From Carettochelys insculpta (taxonomy: Eukaryota; Chordata; Testudines; Carettochelyidae): 64,000 nucleotides of DNA. Positions within the stretch are counted from its first letter, which is position 1. The number at the start of each line of letters is the position of its first letter. Under the pieces are notes generated by a model that was not told the DNA's origin, did no database searches, and was given only the letters and a program-made list of their open reading frames with translations. The position numbers and the translations under genes are program-made. This document shows positions 21,916-35,169 of this stretch, piece by piece. The DNA lies in contig NC_134152.1 in assembly GCF_033958435.1 (NCBI RefSeq), positions 15,920,001 to 15,984,000 on the forward strand. Reading direction: 5' to 3'.

Positions 21916-22269
21916 ATAGGACTTCTGCAAGTTCTAAGTCCTCAGTTATTTCATCTTCCTGTGAAATGAATTGATCTAAGAATAGAATTTATAAAGTAAA
22001 ATACCGCATTACTGAAATGCATCTTCATGTAGCTTGTTCTTCCTATAGGTTTAGGTAATATTGGAAGGATTCTCAGGTATTTTGATACTGCCCTGTTTAC
22101 TATGAGAATCTGGATGGTTTAGGACTTCATTATTGTAGTGGGGCCTTTTACCAGTAGTGCCATAATGACAAATTGACATCCGTTTTTGCATTTCGGTCTT
22201 TAAAAGGAAGAATGTATTGCATATTCCCCTATAAGCAGAATCCATGTCCCAAATTAAAGTCCAGAGGCC

Positions 22270-23810
22270 TGAGTAGTTGACAATGGACCATCTTCAAGGA
22301 AGACTAACCATCCTGAATAATAGCCATTGATAAACCTATCTTCCATGAATTTTAAGCCTGCTACCTATTCCTTTGGTGACCCCTAGTTCTTGTGTTATAG
22401 GAAGGAGTACATAATTCTTCTTTATTCACCTTTTCCAAACTGGTCATGATTTATAGGTCTCTGTCATTTCTCCCCACTTAGTCATCTCTTTTCGAAGCTA
22501 AAAAATCCCAGTATTATTGATCCCTCCTCATATGGAAGCTGTTCTATACCCCAATCATTGTTGCCCTTTTCTGAATCTTTTCTAAAGCCAACATAACTCT
22601 TCTTTTTGAGATGAGAGCACATCTGCATGCAGTATTCAGTATAGAGGCAATGAGGTATTCTCTGTCTCTTTCTTAATAATTCTCAACATTGTTTGCTTTT
22701 TTTGACTGCTGCTGCTGTACATTGCATGGTTTCAGAAAACTATGCACAATGACTCCAAGAGCCCTCTTTTGAATGGTTCCAGCTAATTTAGTCCCCATCA
22801 TTTTATATGTATAATTGGATTATGCGTTCCAATTTGCATTACTTTTCATTTATCACTATTGGACTTTGTCTACCCTTCTGTTGCCCAGTCACTTAGTTTT
22901 GTGAGATCCTTTTGAAGCTCTTCACAACCTGCTTTGGACTTAGCTATTTTGAGCAGTTTTATCTGCAAATGTCGCCACCTCACTATTTACCCCTTTCTTC
23001 AGATCATTTATGAATATATTGAATAGGATTGGTCCTAATACAAACCCTTGGGGGACACTACTAGTTACCCCCTCCATTCCGAAAACTGACCATTTGGTCC
23101 TACCATTTGTTTCCTTTCTTTTTGCCAGTTATTAATCTGTAAGAGGACCTTTTCTCTTATCCCAGGACAGCTTACTTTGCTTACAAATCTTTGGTGAGGG
23201 AACTGGTCAGAGGTTTTTTGAAAGTCTGCGTAAACTATATCCATTGGATCCCCAAATGCTTGTTGACAGCCTCAAAGAGTTTTAGTATGTTGGTGAATCG
23301 TGATTTCCCTTTACAAAAAGCCATGTTGACTTTTCCTCAACAAATTGTGTTCAACTACGTATCTGACAGTTTTGTTCTTTACTATAGTTTCAACCAATTT
23401 GCCCAGTACTGGAGTTAGGCTTACCAGCCTGTAATTACCAGGATCACTTCTAGAGCCTTTTTCAAAAATTTGTGTCACATTAGCTATACTGCAATCACTT
23501 GACACAGAAAACTGATTTAGAGGAGAGGTTACAAACTTCAATTAAAAACCCTGCAATTTCACATCTGAGTTCTTTCAGAATTCTTGGGTAAATGCCATCT
23601 GGTCCTGTTGACATATAACTCTTTAGTTTATCAGTTTGTTCCAAAACCACCTCTAATGACACCTCAATCTGGAACAGTTCCTCAGATGTGTCACTTAAAA
23701 ATAATGGCTCAAGTTTGGGAATCTCCCTAACATCCTTAGGTATGAAAACTGATTCAAAGAATTAATGTAGTTTCTCTGCAACAGCACAGTCACTTCTCAG
23801 TGGTCACTAA
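22270..23810 (-). mobile_element. Old CR1-group LINE, long but decayed
   Basis: Antisense of a CR1-like ORF2. On the minus strand, 23541-23311 encodes an RT N-terminal segment (FEKGSRSDPGNYRLVSLTPV ... RKSQHGFL). Sequence further 3' shows the eroded CR1 3' region, including the recurring 'ggtctctgtcat' and 'tccatatgaggagggatc' type blocks. It differs more from consensus than the 2531 and 59628 copies and is probably a much older subfamily. Confidence 0.75.
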
Positions 23811-23859
23811 ATACAACACATGGGAGTCAATGGTTGATTAATCTTTCTCCACATTTTGT

Positions 23860-26800
23860 GATCTTCACACAGCTGTTGTGCCATGTACAGGGTTTCCCTT
23901 AGGGGATGCAGGGCCGGGGACACACACACTCCACCTGCGTCCCCATCCTGGTCCCACTGCACAAAGCTTGGCAGTTACCAGGGGGTCTGGCACTGGCAGC
24001 AGTGGTTGCCCCACTTCACTCATTACGGTAGTGAGAAGCAGAGTGATCCAGCCACAGCTCACTATGCTCCCTTGAGCCTGTCTCCCAGCTATATTGCTCA
24101 GGAGAGCAGAGCTCACTGGTGCCATGTCGCTCTGCTTCCCACAGCTCTTGTCACCATTGCTGTGTGCAGGTGTGGTTTAACTCCCCTGCTACTGACCCAG
24201 AACTCACAGCAATCTCCCCAGGCTGCCCTGGACTCTTTTGGTCATATGGCCTATACAGTCAGCCACATTCTCGAAACATACTCTTGGTGAGTGTCTTCTA
24301 ACATCCGTCCCTGGAAAGCTAGCTTTGACATTCTTTCTCCACTCATCCCTCCCCACATGCAAATTCACATTTTCTGCATGTGATTGTCTTGATACCAGCT
24401 ATCATTCCAGTTGTGCTGTAAATTTGGGTGATTACAGTCTTTTTTTGATCATATGTGAGGTATAACTAGCGTGCAGATATTGCCTGTAACATTTCAATTT
24501 GAAGGCCAATAGTTTCTTAAAGTCTGTCTTTTGTTATGCATGTCTTATATATAGCAAAATATTGAAGGCAAAAAAGACAGAAGCAAGTAGTTTCATTTTA
24601 GTTCATTCTCGCTCATCACAAATTTTTCTTTTACAACAAATACTTTATCCAAATGTAGGAAAAGCCATAGGTAATAGGATGCTTCCCTAATACCTCCTCC
24701 ATTCAACTTACTTTGGGTCTAAAACTCAGCTTGTTCTTTAGTCACAAAGCAGGTTTTAGGTGCAGTTCTCTTCAGAATGATGAGTAGTAGTATCTTGTTA
24801 GGGTGTGTCAATGATGAGATTATATAGTAAGTTCCTTTTAACAGTGGGCTCCCTCTCTTATGTATAGGAACCATCACAGACTGTGTCCAAGTCCTGGACC
24901 TTTTTCCAAACTTTCAAATAATATTGACAAGCTTGCAGTATGCCAGATGAATGCCTGTCCACCAAGTTCTGTTTGTACATTATCCACTTCAAGTGCTCTA
25001 TTGCTTTTCAGTGTCTGTTTTGCTTTCTCAAATGCATCGATCGTAGGAGGAAGTTAACTCAAGCTACTGACATAGATCTGATTCACTTCCAACGTCATAT
25101 TTTTTCTTATATTATACAGCGATCAGTTGGGATGAAAATGTCTATTCAAAACTTTGATCATGAGAAAGTTACAATTGGAGGAAGAATGTATCTATTAAAA
25201 ATCAACTTGTGGATCTGGTTGGTCATATTTAAAAAGCTACTAATTCAGATTTGTTAGGGAACTTGACTGGTTAATTCCATGAATTTGAAGTAGTCTTTTG
25301 TTTTATTTTGATTTTGCTGAGTGCAAGGCCGGTGTCCTCCATAGGATGAGTTGGGGCAACTGCTTCAGGCCCTGAAGTTTTGAGGGTTCCATGCTTGAGG
25401 GGCATGCAGGAGAATCGGGGGTAGGCAATCCCCATGCATTTATTTATGTATTGCCTGCTGTCGTTCCCCAGGCTCTGGCTGACCTATTCCTTACTTCTAC
25501 CTGCTGGCTTCCGCAGGGCCCTTGTGCTCGTGCAACACCCTAGTGCCAATCCAGCATGCAGTCTGTGCAGGGCAGGTTGACCTGGCCTGACCCTGACCTT
25601 CCAGGTTTCCATTTTGAAAAGACAGACTCTTCCCTATTCTGGTAGTGGGATCCTCTACTAGTCCAGGGGACCCTTCCAGTTACAGGTAAGTGCCAGCAGC
25701 TAGTCGTTATCAGGACCCCTCTCCCGTAGCCCAAACTGTGTTCCTCCCACTGCACCACACCTCCTCCTTCCACTGTCCTTTCTCTCCTCTCCCAACCCTG
25801 GGTGTGTGGTGGTGGTTGGGGGTCCTTGCTACCAGACTCCAGGCGGCGGGGTTTAGCATCCCCTTCCTCAAGGTCGCCCTTGCTTTTTTCAGTTCTCTAG
25901 CAGCAGACTGCTGCCTTGGGGTTCCCTGCTCTGCAGTACCAGGATGTAAGGATGCACCAGCACTGGCAAATTACAGAAATACAGCAGAGGGTTCCCCACC
26001 ATTTTCTGAGCTTTCAGACTCGACCTAAGTGCTCTAAAATCTGAATGGTTACTCTGACTGCTTGGAAATCTGCCACCTGGGGATGCAGAGTAGCGCTAAT
26101 GATCCAAATGCCAGGTCATTTGACTGAGCCTGAGTTACAGGCTGCTCCCCAAAACGGTTTCCTTCTGGTCCGTTAAACAGAGAATAATGTGTTGAGTATG
26201 TTTTAGATGAATCACAGACCAGTTTCATATACACAGATGGTGTGAATTCACCTGACCATCAGTTAACGTAACTAAGGATAAGCCAAACGAAGTTTTGAAA
26301 CAGGTGCCTATAAGGTGCTACAGTTTGAGAGTTATGGGTGATAATTTGATTTTGATGAAATTATAAGCAGTTGGGTGGTGGGGGCAGGGGGAAATAGGCG
26401 TGTGAATGCTTCTAAGGTAGGGGCCCATAGCAGGAATCAAAGGAGTGGAGAAATTAAAAGGAGAGTGGTGTGGGGCAAGGGGATTGTGGGGAGGGGTTAA
26501 GTGGGGCTACGTGGTAGGGGAAGGGTGAAAGGTTGGGGGTTCAGGTGAGGAAGCCATAGTACCATCCAGGTCTTCCAGTGCACCCCCACCCCCACAGTCC
26601 TGCAGGAAAGTGTATTTCAGAATGTAATGGCACTAATGATCAATGAGTTCTTTTCATTATATGAGCTTCATTATAACTATAATAAAAAACTACAATATAA
26701 CAACATTATAATTATGCAACTAGGCGTTATCAGTATTTAACCTGCAGCCAGGAGCTGCCCTGGAAGTTTACTGTAACCAGATTTTACCTGTATAAAAACA

Positions 26801-28240
26801 TTAAAGGAGGTGGGATGGTGGGGACAAAAGTGACTTTCCCTGGGCCCCACACTGCCTTAGGGATGGTCCTGGCTGTGTGGTTTATCTTGTCTCAACTTCT
26901 AATCCTGCTGTAAGTGTTAGAGGTATTGGTTGAACCACTCTAGTACAGCACGCGCTACTCTGGCAACTTCCATAGTCTATCATGATTTTAGGTAGCTGGC
27001 TGTTCACTTATCACAGATGTTTAAGTTTTCCGTGGATGCATACACTTTGTTTATAGCCTTCAGTCCTGGCTGTCTGTGTTCTATGCTGTTATTTAGCTCT
27101 ACTTTTCTCCTAAATGTCTTCTACGACTCCAGTAAGCAGTGGATGTATTTGTAATGCTCCTAGACATATTGACCTCCCATGGTCTGGCAAATTCTCTGGT
27201 TTGGCACCAGTGCTGGAGTAGAGAGGTTCCACCTGTATTATTTAGGTGTTGCTCATGCTGCTGTGTTCAGTTGTGAGCATTTCCATGGTAAATGCCAATT
27301 ATCAGAGGTTTAGGACTGAGCCTGAAAAATTCAGTGCAGATTTGAACTTGGCAAGCAAGATGTCAACCCAGAATTTACTTTTACAACAATATTTTTGTTT
27401 AAAAGATTGATAATGCAAATATATACAGTGCTATTTGTGATTTAACTTTTCATGTGCATGCCTGCCATATGCATATGTACACGCTAAAATTAGCAGATCA
27501 AGTAGTACGTGAAAATTGGCTACAATACATCACCAAAAGCAGCACTTATTTTTGTGACACAGTTATGCTAGTATCAAAATGTTCCTTATTGTGGATTTGG
27601 GCTTTCCCAAGCTATTTCATATGAATTATTGATCTAATAGTATAAAATATTAATTTCATATAGTTTGACATTTTCCAATGCATTTTAATTAAGGATCTTA
27701 CCTCTTAACATAATACAAGAAGAATCTGAAAAAACTCGTTTTCTGTCCCACAAGCTCACTTCTTTTAGCTTGAATGTTGTCAAAATTGACAAGCGGGGTC
27801 TTGTGTTTGTGGCTGGATTCTAAAGCCAATCTGTAGCTCTAAAGTCATATATTAATGCCCATTAATACGAATGGTATTAGAGTGAAAACTGGCTGTATTG
27901 GTAATACACCCTTCTAAATGATGCTTTTTCATGGAGAGGAGTCAAGTTGAAAGGATGTTCTAGACTTAAAAATAGATGCTTTGCTCTGGAAAAGTTGCTT
28001 CCTGTTAATATAAACATAAGTGAAAGATTAGAGAAAAAAACCTGCTTTTAGCTTTTCTTGTTGCCTTTGGCAGCATTAACTGTATATCACTGAATCAGCT
28101 TCCCTTGTTTCAGTGCCATTGTTTAGGTTGTAAACTGCAGAAACAGGGATTATGTCATATTGTGCTTTGGCAAATACAATTTGGCATGAATCAGTTGTGT
28201 GGAAATAACAGAATCCAGGGTATTTGTAGCAGTGGCCTAC
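23860..28240. other. Intronic DNA, no gene recognised
   Basis: A moderately GC-rich stretch lies at 23870-24250 and a G-rich stretch at about 26370-26600, with no supported exon. Near 27170-27240 the words TCTGGCAAATTCTCTGG and GTGCTGGAGTAGAGAGGTTC suggest a worn DNA-transposon end. Open frames are short and lack splice context. Confidence 0.35.
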
Positions 28241-28285
28241 CCCCCCCGCCAAAAAAGTTGAAATGTGTTATGCTTGTGGGGAGGA

Positions 28286-28375
28286 GTGTGTGTGTGTGTG
28301 CGTGTGTGTGTGTAATATATAATATATAGTATTATAAAATATATAGTATAATATATTTTATATATAATATAAAAA

Positions 28376-28408
<33 letters not shown>
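28286..28408. repeat. Compound microsatellite (TG)n-(TA)-rich-(GA)n
   Basis: Three simple repeats lie in tandem: a TG run at 28288-28314, an AT-rich palindromic tract with ATATAATATA units to about 28372, a short TG run, then a (GA) run to about 28407. Likely length-polymorphic. Confidence 0.9.
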
Positions 28409-28753
28409 CTAAAAGGATATATAACTTCCTTAAACTGCCTCGAGATTTTCCTCTATATATTGTGCTAAATGTTGATACAGCTCGTCAATTGATAATGTGG
28501 TGCCTGATTCTAATATAAATGTAAAGCAAAAGTAAATCAGATATTAATGGTGTAAAACAACAATTGGATGCACAGAATGTAAAATGAGGGTGCATGACAA
28601 AGACAACAACGTAGTCACTTAATGCACCTCTATAATAAAGGGGGGATAAATGAAAACAGTTTAAAGAGATAGTGAACTGGGGCAACTGTAATCCAAAGTT
28701 CTATGGTCCTAAATATGAAAAATTACCCATGGAGCCAGTTTGGAAGAGAAGAG

Positions 28754-29905
28754 TGTGACGGGTTTGGGCAGAGATCCACTTGAGACTGACACGATGTGCT
28801 GAAATACCATTGAGCCAACCTTCTGGGGCACCCCCTTTACTCTGTCTTGCTGAGCCATGCCCTCTGGCTTCCTCCAGCACTAACACAGAAGTGGGGTTAT
28901 AGCCTGGTAGAAACACGCAGATCAACTCTGGGAAGGCAGAAAGAGATTTGCCACAGCACCTAGGTGCCCAGTTCCAATAGACCTGAACCCCAGATAAGTC
29001 CATCTTGATTTTGTATAAAGTTTTATACAGAGCAAGCTCATATTGTCTTCCCCCCTTCTTACGTGAAGAGAGATGCACAGCTGCTTGTCTCCTATAACAA
29101 TTATTAACATTAACCCTGGGTTTATTAATAAGTGATTTTATTAAGTATAAAAAGTAGGATTCAGATGGATGCAAGAAATAGCACACAGAGCAAAGTAGGT
29201 TACTAAGCAAAATAAAACAAAACACCTGCTAAACCTAATACACTAAGAAACTTGTTGCATGTGATAATTTACCCTAATACTAGTTCTAATCCCCCCAACC
29301 CCTCCTTTTCCACTGGTTGGAAAGTCTCCCAGCCTATATTTGATCCTTTCCCCAGTTCAATCTTAGATGTTTCCAGCAGTCATCTTGGGTGGTAAGCAAG
29401 GGAATACTGAAATATGGCAGGCGCCCCTATTGTTTGGTTCTTTTCCCACTACCCCTTTATACAGATGTCCCCCAAACTGAGAATATTTTATATTTAGTTT
29501 AAATTTTCTCACCTTCTGTAGAAATGTACAAAGACCAAGATGGATCCCAGTATCAGGTGACCTAAACACATGTCCTTGTGGGAATTCTCAGCCCCTCCAA
29601 TGAACAGGTTCCCATTTACAAATCTATTTGCAGATCATTGTCCTTATTCATGAGCCATCAAGTTTCTTAAATGCCCGCAATGGTCCTCACTTAGCAAGTC
29701 TGTATTAGTAACGCAAGTTTATACTTCATATTTCTAACTTCAAATACAGGAATAATGCATGCATACAAAGATATTTTAGACATTCAGCAGATTACATCTT
29801 TTCAAATACCACCTTACAAAAATATTGTCCATAAAGTGTTTTCCTATTCTGCATATTCATATTTAGAAGCATATTTCCACAAATAATATGAATAGCCCTG
29901 TGACA
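28754..29905 (-). repeat. Probable solo LTR of an endogenous retroelement
   Basis: Read on the minus strand it begins TGTCACAGGG and ends CCCGTCACA, giving the TG...CA termini of an LTR about 1.15 kb long. The minus strand carries an AATAAA signal (near 29133). GAGAAG occurs just outside both ends (28746-28751 and 29906-29911), a possible target duplication. No internal gag/pol sequence is attached, as expected of a solo LTR. The family was not identified. Confidence 0.55.
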
Positions 29906-29965
29906 GAGAAGAAGTAAAGGGTTGAAGAGAGCTGGCAGATCCCAGTCCCAGAAAGTAGTCTCTGA

Positions 29966-30306
29966 GGCTGCTCCTACACTCGCCCCCTCCCGTCAGAGGT
30001 GGTTTGGTAATGAGGTAATTCGAAGCAGGCTGAGGTGCTAACATGCATATTCAGTGCCTCATTAGTATAATAGCAACTCCAATCTAGTTTTGTGGAAGTA
30101 AGGGAATGTCAAAGTGGAGTGCTTCTTTTGAAGTTGCCCCCATTGACACTGTCAATCTGCAATTCAAAGTCTACACTTAGAAATTCGCGTGACCACCGTT
30201 ATGCTAATGAGGCACTGAATATGCATGTTAGCACCTCATTAGCCTGCTTTGAATTGCCTCATTACCATGCCACCTCCAATGGGAGGGGGCGAGTGTAGAA
30301 GCAGCT
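29966..30306. mobile_element. Harbinger-like foldback MITE
   Basis: Long terminal inverted repeats: left GGCTGCTCCTACACTCGCCC, right GGGCGAGTGTAGAAGCAGC. They extend inward through TGCTAACATGCATATTCAGT and its inverse. There is no coding capacity. The interior contains words shared with the other foldbacks in this window. Confidence 0.65.
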
Positions 30307-30976
30307 TGCAGGAGAAAATCCAGCAAGAGAATCTAGTGACATCAGCCTGCAAAACATATTCATGACTGAGAGCTTGGAGATATTAAACTTGTACATGCAT
30401 TATCCCATAGAGAGAGAGAGGGTGAATGCAATGAGAGGGTTTTGGGGTTTTTTATTTGCTAGGGCTTGGGGGCTACTAAAAGAAAAGATAAAGAATAGGA
30501 CTGCTCTGTGTGAGGGAGAAAATGTAGCAGTCGTCATTTTGGAAAGGTCAGAGAGTAAGTATGGCAACGGGTATATTGAGAGAAGCATAAGCAAGGAAAG
30601 ACAAGAAAAGTCTAGGTATCTGGGAAAGGAAAAAATCCTTTGGTATAAAGATTTGTCTCCACTGTGTCCCAGGAGAAATAGACAGTCACAAATAAGAATA
30701 GCTCGCCCTCCAGCAAACTATTAAGGTGAGTGGAGAAGCATCATTGCTAAGAGATCTTCTGTTATAAATCAATAAGGTGAATAAGGATGTGGGGAAGTGT
30801 TCTAGACTTGCCATAAAGATGGAAAGAGTAAATTAAATACCAGATACAGAAGAAGGACTAAACAAACAATCAGAATACTTCAAACTCACAGAAAGAAACC
30901 AAACAACTTTAAAAATAAATAGATGCATAGGTATTTTCCATGACACATTAGCCTATGAATGTGATCTTTCTTTTTC

Positions 30977-31414
30977 ATTTTTATGTCTACACTAGCTCCA
31001 AACTTCAAAATGGCCATGCAAATAGCCATTTCGAAGTTTACTAATGAAGCGCTGAAATACATATTCAGTGCCTCATTAGCATGCGGGTGGCCGTGGCACT
31101 TAGAAATTGATGCGGCTCGCCGCCGCATGGCTCGTCCAAATGGGGCTCCTTTTCAAAAGGACCCCGCCTACTTCGCAGTCCCCTTATTCCCATGAACAGA
31201 TGGGAATATGGGGACTTCGAAGTAGGCGGGGTCCTTTTGAAAAGGAGCCCCATTTGGACAAGCCACGCAGCAGCGAGCCACATCAATTTCTAAGTGCTGC
31301 GGCCACCCGCATGCTAATTAGGCGCTGAATATGTATTTCAGCGCTTCATTAGTAAACTTCGAAATGGCCATTTGCATGGCCATTTCGAAGTTTGGGGCTA
31401 GTGTAGACATGGCC
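30977..31414. mobile_element. Palindromic foldback element (about 200-bp arms)
   Basis: The left arm (30985-31190) and right arm (31206-31412) are near-perfect inverted repeats around a short centre at about 31195-31202. Shared words include GTCTACACTAGC, TTTCGAAGTTTACTAATGAAG and TTTTGAAAAGGAGCCCC. The termini resemble the Harbinger-type MITEs. The open frames on both strands are mirror artefacts of the palindrome. Confidence 0.75.
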
Positions 31415-31794
31415 ATAGTGAGAAGACTTATAGATCAATTTTTCCTATTCCCCAGCAGACTCCCAGACCAAGACAGATGCTTTTCCATTTACTCTTTTAT
31501 CAAGATAAGGATAAAATACTGAGGGCAACAAGGGAGAGTTGAACCACTGATTATGCCCCTTGTTGTTGTTTCAAGAAGGACATATATGTCTGTCTCAGAT
31601 CCTAAAGAAGGAACGGTTGTTTTTGGGACGTGGGAATAGGCAAATGGACTCAGAGCAGTCTGAATTGGTCTTTCAGGCCACTGAGAAATCAAAGAATACC
31701 AGAATTGGTCAAGATGCGTCATCAAGACAACAGGACAAACATGAGAGAAGAGGAATCTGGATTCAGCAAAAGAAGATATTGGTGGTGGGCTCTT

Positions 31795-33015
31795 GGGCGA
31801 TTAAAAAATGAAATTGCAATTAATTGCCCAATTAAAGTAATCATGATTTTATCATGTAACTAAAAAAAAATCACATTGAGTAATTTTACCACTAAACAAT
31901 AATAGAATGCTATTGAATTTTAGAGGTTTTCTACCTTTTTAAATATATTGTTTTCTGTTACAACACAGATTACAAAGTGTGCAATGTTCACTTTATTTAT
32001 AATTACAAATATTTGCACTGTAAAAAACAAAAATAGTATTTTTCAGTTCATCTGGTACAATTACTGTAGTACCATTTCTGTATCATGAAAGTTGAAATTA
32101 CAAATGTAGAATTATGTCCAAAACCCCCCTACATTCAGAATGAAGACAATATAAAACTTTAGAGTATACTCAGTCCCACTTGTTTGTCCAGTCACTCAGA
32201 TAAACACTGCTTTGGATCATTATTGAGCAGAACCTGACTTCAGCATATAAACATTCTCTCTGGAATGGTGGCATATGAATGTTTAACGTATCTGTCACAT
32301 AAGTACCTTGCAAAGTGCCATGCAAATCCCATGATCTCCCTTTCAGGTGACCTGGTAAATAAGAAGTGGGCAGCATTATCTCCCATATATGTAAATAGAC
32401 TTGTTTAACCTATTAGCTGAACAAGGAGGAGGACTGAGTGTACTAGAGGTTTACATTGTATTCTTGTTAAGTGCAGTTATGTAAAGTAACAATCAACGTT
32501 TATAAATAGTACTTCCATGCTAGAGATTGTACTATTCTACCTATGGCTATGTCTAGACTAGTGTCAACCCTGTCTGCTGCAGTTCGGGGTGGTCATCTTG
32601 TCAAGTGAGTGGCTGGGCAGTCTGGCCACTCTGTTGACAGAGCGGATCAGAAGATCAATCTGCTCTGCAGTCTGGATGCAATTTGTTGACAGAAGTTTTG
32701 TTGAAAAATGTCTTCTGACAAAAAATTCTGTTGACAAATCTCTCTAAGCTAGACATAGTCTATGAGGTGAAGTTGAAAATTGCTATTTCTCTTGTTTACC
32801 ACTTTTACAGTGCAAATATTTATAATAAAAATTAAGTGAGCACTGTATACTTTCTGTTCTGGATTGTAAGTGGAATCAATATACTCAAAAATGTAGAAGA
32901 ACATCCAAAATATTTAATTTCAGTTGATGTTGTTTTATTGTTTAATAGTGCTATTAAAATTATGATTAATCATGATTAATTTTTGAGTTAATTGCATAAG
33001 TTAACTGTGATGATC
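31795..33015. mobile_element. DNA-transposon-like element with long TIRs, interrupted by a MITE
   Basis: The left arm (GATTAAAAAATGAAATTGCAATTAATTG ... CAGTGCAAATATT in inverted form, 31800-32030) reappears inverted at the right (32805-33005, TTACAGTGCAAATATTTATAATAAA ... TTGAGTTAATTGCATAAGTTAACTG). The interior has no intact gene. I recognise it as a common amniote repeat with TIRs but not its superfamily. Confidence 0.6.
32545..32760. mobile_element. Harbinger-type MITE nested in the TIR element
   Basis: TIRs GGCTATGTCTAGAC and GCTAGACATAGTC, flanked on both sides by TAT (32542-32544 and 32761-32763), a 3-bp target duplication. It is inserted within the element 31795-33015, so it is younger than that element. 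Confidence 0.7.
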
Positions 33016-33479
33016 AACAGATCTAGTAAATAGGCTAAATAATTGATGAAATATACATGAGAAAGGGATGTAGATAAAAGTTGGGATGTATAGAACGTAG
33101 ATAAAACGTATGTAATACATATAATACAATTACTGTTGCTTAATATTATAAAAAATGATGAAATGGCAGGAGACCTAAATCTTCCCTGTTGAAGTAAATT
33201 TCACTTTAGAGTTACCACAAACTCAAAAATTTTTATTAATTGTAGAAAGGTCAGCTGTGGTGGAAAGTTTTAATAAACACTGAATTCAGAGATGATAATG
33301 TCTGTTGTTTTAAAGATGTCGAGTAAGATTATGCTTGGGTTTTAGCAGCATTTTAAATAAAACAGTTCCATTCTGAATTAACATTTGCATGGAGGAAGAA
33401 AGGAGAGATGGCACTCCTGCAGCTGTAGGGGATCAGACAACAGTGGGGAGAATGCAAAGAGAGAGAGAGGAACAGGGTG

Positions 33480-33660
33480 TAAGATTTATAGATTCTTAAA
33501 ACTGTTGGCTTGGAAAGGAACTTAGAAGGCCATATAATCCAGACTCCTGCTCTCAATGCAGTTCTAGGTAATAACTAGACCAATCCTGACAGGTGTTTAA
33601 GATCAAGTCCAGCCTAACACTCTGTTGCAGTTTAAGCTCATTACTTTTTGTCCTAGAACA
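33480..33660 (-). mobile_element. Short CR1-like 3' fragment
   Basis: Worn antisense CR1 3' end (TGGCTTGGAAAGGAACTTAG, then TTTAAGCTCATTACTTTTTGTC). No coding part is left. Confidence 0.5.
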
Positions 33661-34410
33661 AAGACAAAAGTTAAGTTTTATATATTTAAAAAAAACTATA
33701 TTAGAGCTCAGAATTTGAAACTTTACAGGAATCAGACTCTGAACGAGACTGTGTATAGGTATTAGAAGGAGAAAAACAATGTGCATGGGAGTTATAAAAT
33801 TACCATTTATGTGATGGAATCACCATCTAAAGTGTCTTATTTAAAGAATAAGTGAAATGTAATGAAAACGTGGCAATTGGCTGGCTAGTCTAACTGCTTT
33901 TAACAAACGATAATGTTTTGGACAAGAGTAGACGATACTTATGGGAGATACTAATACCGTAATGATGGTTAATGCTAAAGGATGAACAATTCAGCAAAAA
34001 AGAAAAAATGAATTATGCCACTGAAAAAGGATTCTCATTATCTAATTACAGAAAACACTTGGGAAAAATATGATAAAGGCTAAAGTTTACTGGACAAAAC
34101 TACCATATGTCTCTTCAGAGCAATTTCATAGAACAGGAGAGGTAGTATTCCTTGTTAAACACTACAGTAGAACTCAGATATAGAGGACAGATATATTTTA
34201 AATAAGGAATCCTGGATAGATAAACTTCTTACCTTTATTAAATTGATTTCTTCCAATCAAGTTTTATCTTTTTTTTAGGGATTTAGGAAGTTTTATGGAG
34301 GGGAATATTGCTCTGAGGGAAGAGGCAGGATTTTAATAAGCAGCTTAATACTATTTCTGGATCAATTCAATGTACATGGACAGTGTTCAGGAGGGGTAAG
34401 TGCAAATTTG
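33661..34410. other. Intronic AT-rich DNA
   Basis: Nothing recognised. Confidence 0.4.
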
Positions 34411-34414
34411 TTGC

Positions 34415-35145
34415 ATCATAGAATACTAGAACTGGAAGGGACTTTGAGAGGTCATCAAGTCCAGTTTCCTGTACTCATGACAGGACCAGGCACCATCTAG
34501 ACAATTGTGACAGGTATTTATCTAACCTGCTCTTAAATAACTCCAGTGACGGCGATTCAACAGCCTTGCTAAGCAATTTATTCCAGTGCTTACTCATCCT
34601 ACCAGGAAGGTTTTCCTAGTGTCCCACTTAAACCTCCTTTGCTGTAGTTTAAGCCCACTGCTTCTTGTCCTACCCTCAAGTTAAGGGGAATAATTTTCTT
34701 CTTCTTCCTTATTATAACCTTTTAAGTACTTCAAAGCTGTTATGTCACCTCTGTCTTCTCTTTTCAAAACTAAACAAACTCAGTTCTTTCTGTCTTTCCT
34801 TATAAGTCAAGTTTTCTAGACCTTTGATCATTTTTGTTGCTCTTCTCTGAACCTTCTCGAATTTCTCCACATCTTTCTTGAAATGCAGTGCCCAGAACTG
34901 GACACAATACTCCAGTTGAGGTCTAATCAGAGCAGAATAGAATGGAAGAATTACTTCTCATGTCTAGCTTTTGACACTCCTGTTAATGCATCCCAGAGTA
35001 CTGATTGCTTTTTTTTTTGTGCAAGTGTCACACTGTTGATTCTTATTTAGCTTGTTGTCCACTGTGACCCCTAGAGCCATTTCTGCAGCACTCCTTCCTA
35101 GGCAGCCACTTCCCATTTTGAATATTTTAAACTGATAGTTCTTTC
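34415..35145 (-). mobile_element. CR1 LINE, 5'-truncated, moderately old
   Basis: Starts CATCATAGAATACTAGAACT with the CR1 'ctggaagggact' block. It continues through the antisense ORF2 C-terminus, including the equivalent of CVQFWA...QKDV (AACTGGACACAATACTCCAG near 34896). It has many frameshifts. Confidence 0.8.
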
Positions 35146-35169
35146 CTAAACACTACTTTTAAAAAAAGG

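Noticed and set aside
30977..31414. Several 60-80 codon open frames on both strands
   Set aside because: They mirror one another because the sequence is palindromic; there is no start context, splice site or family match.
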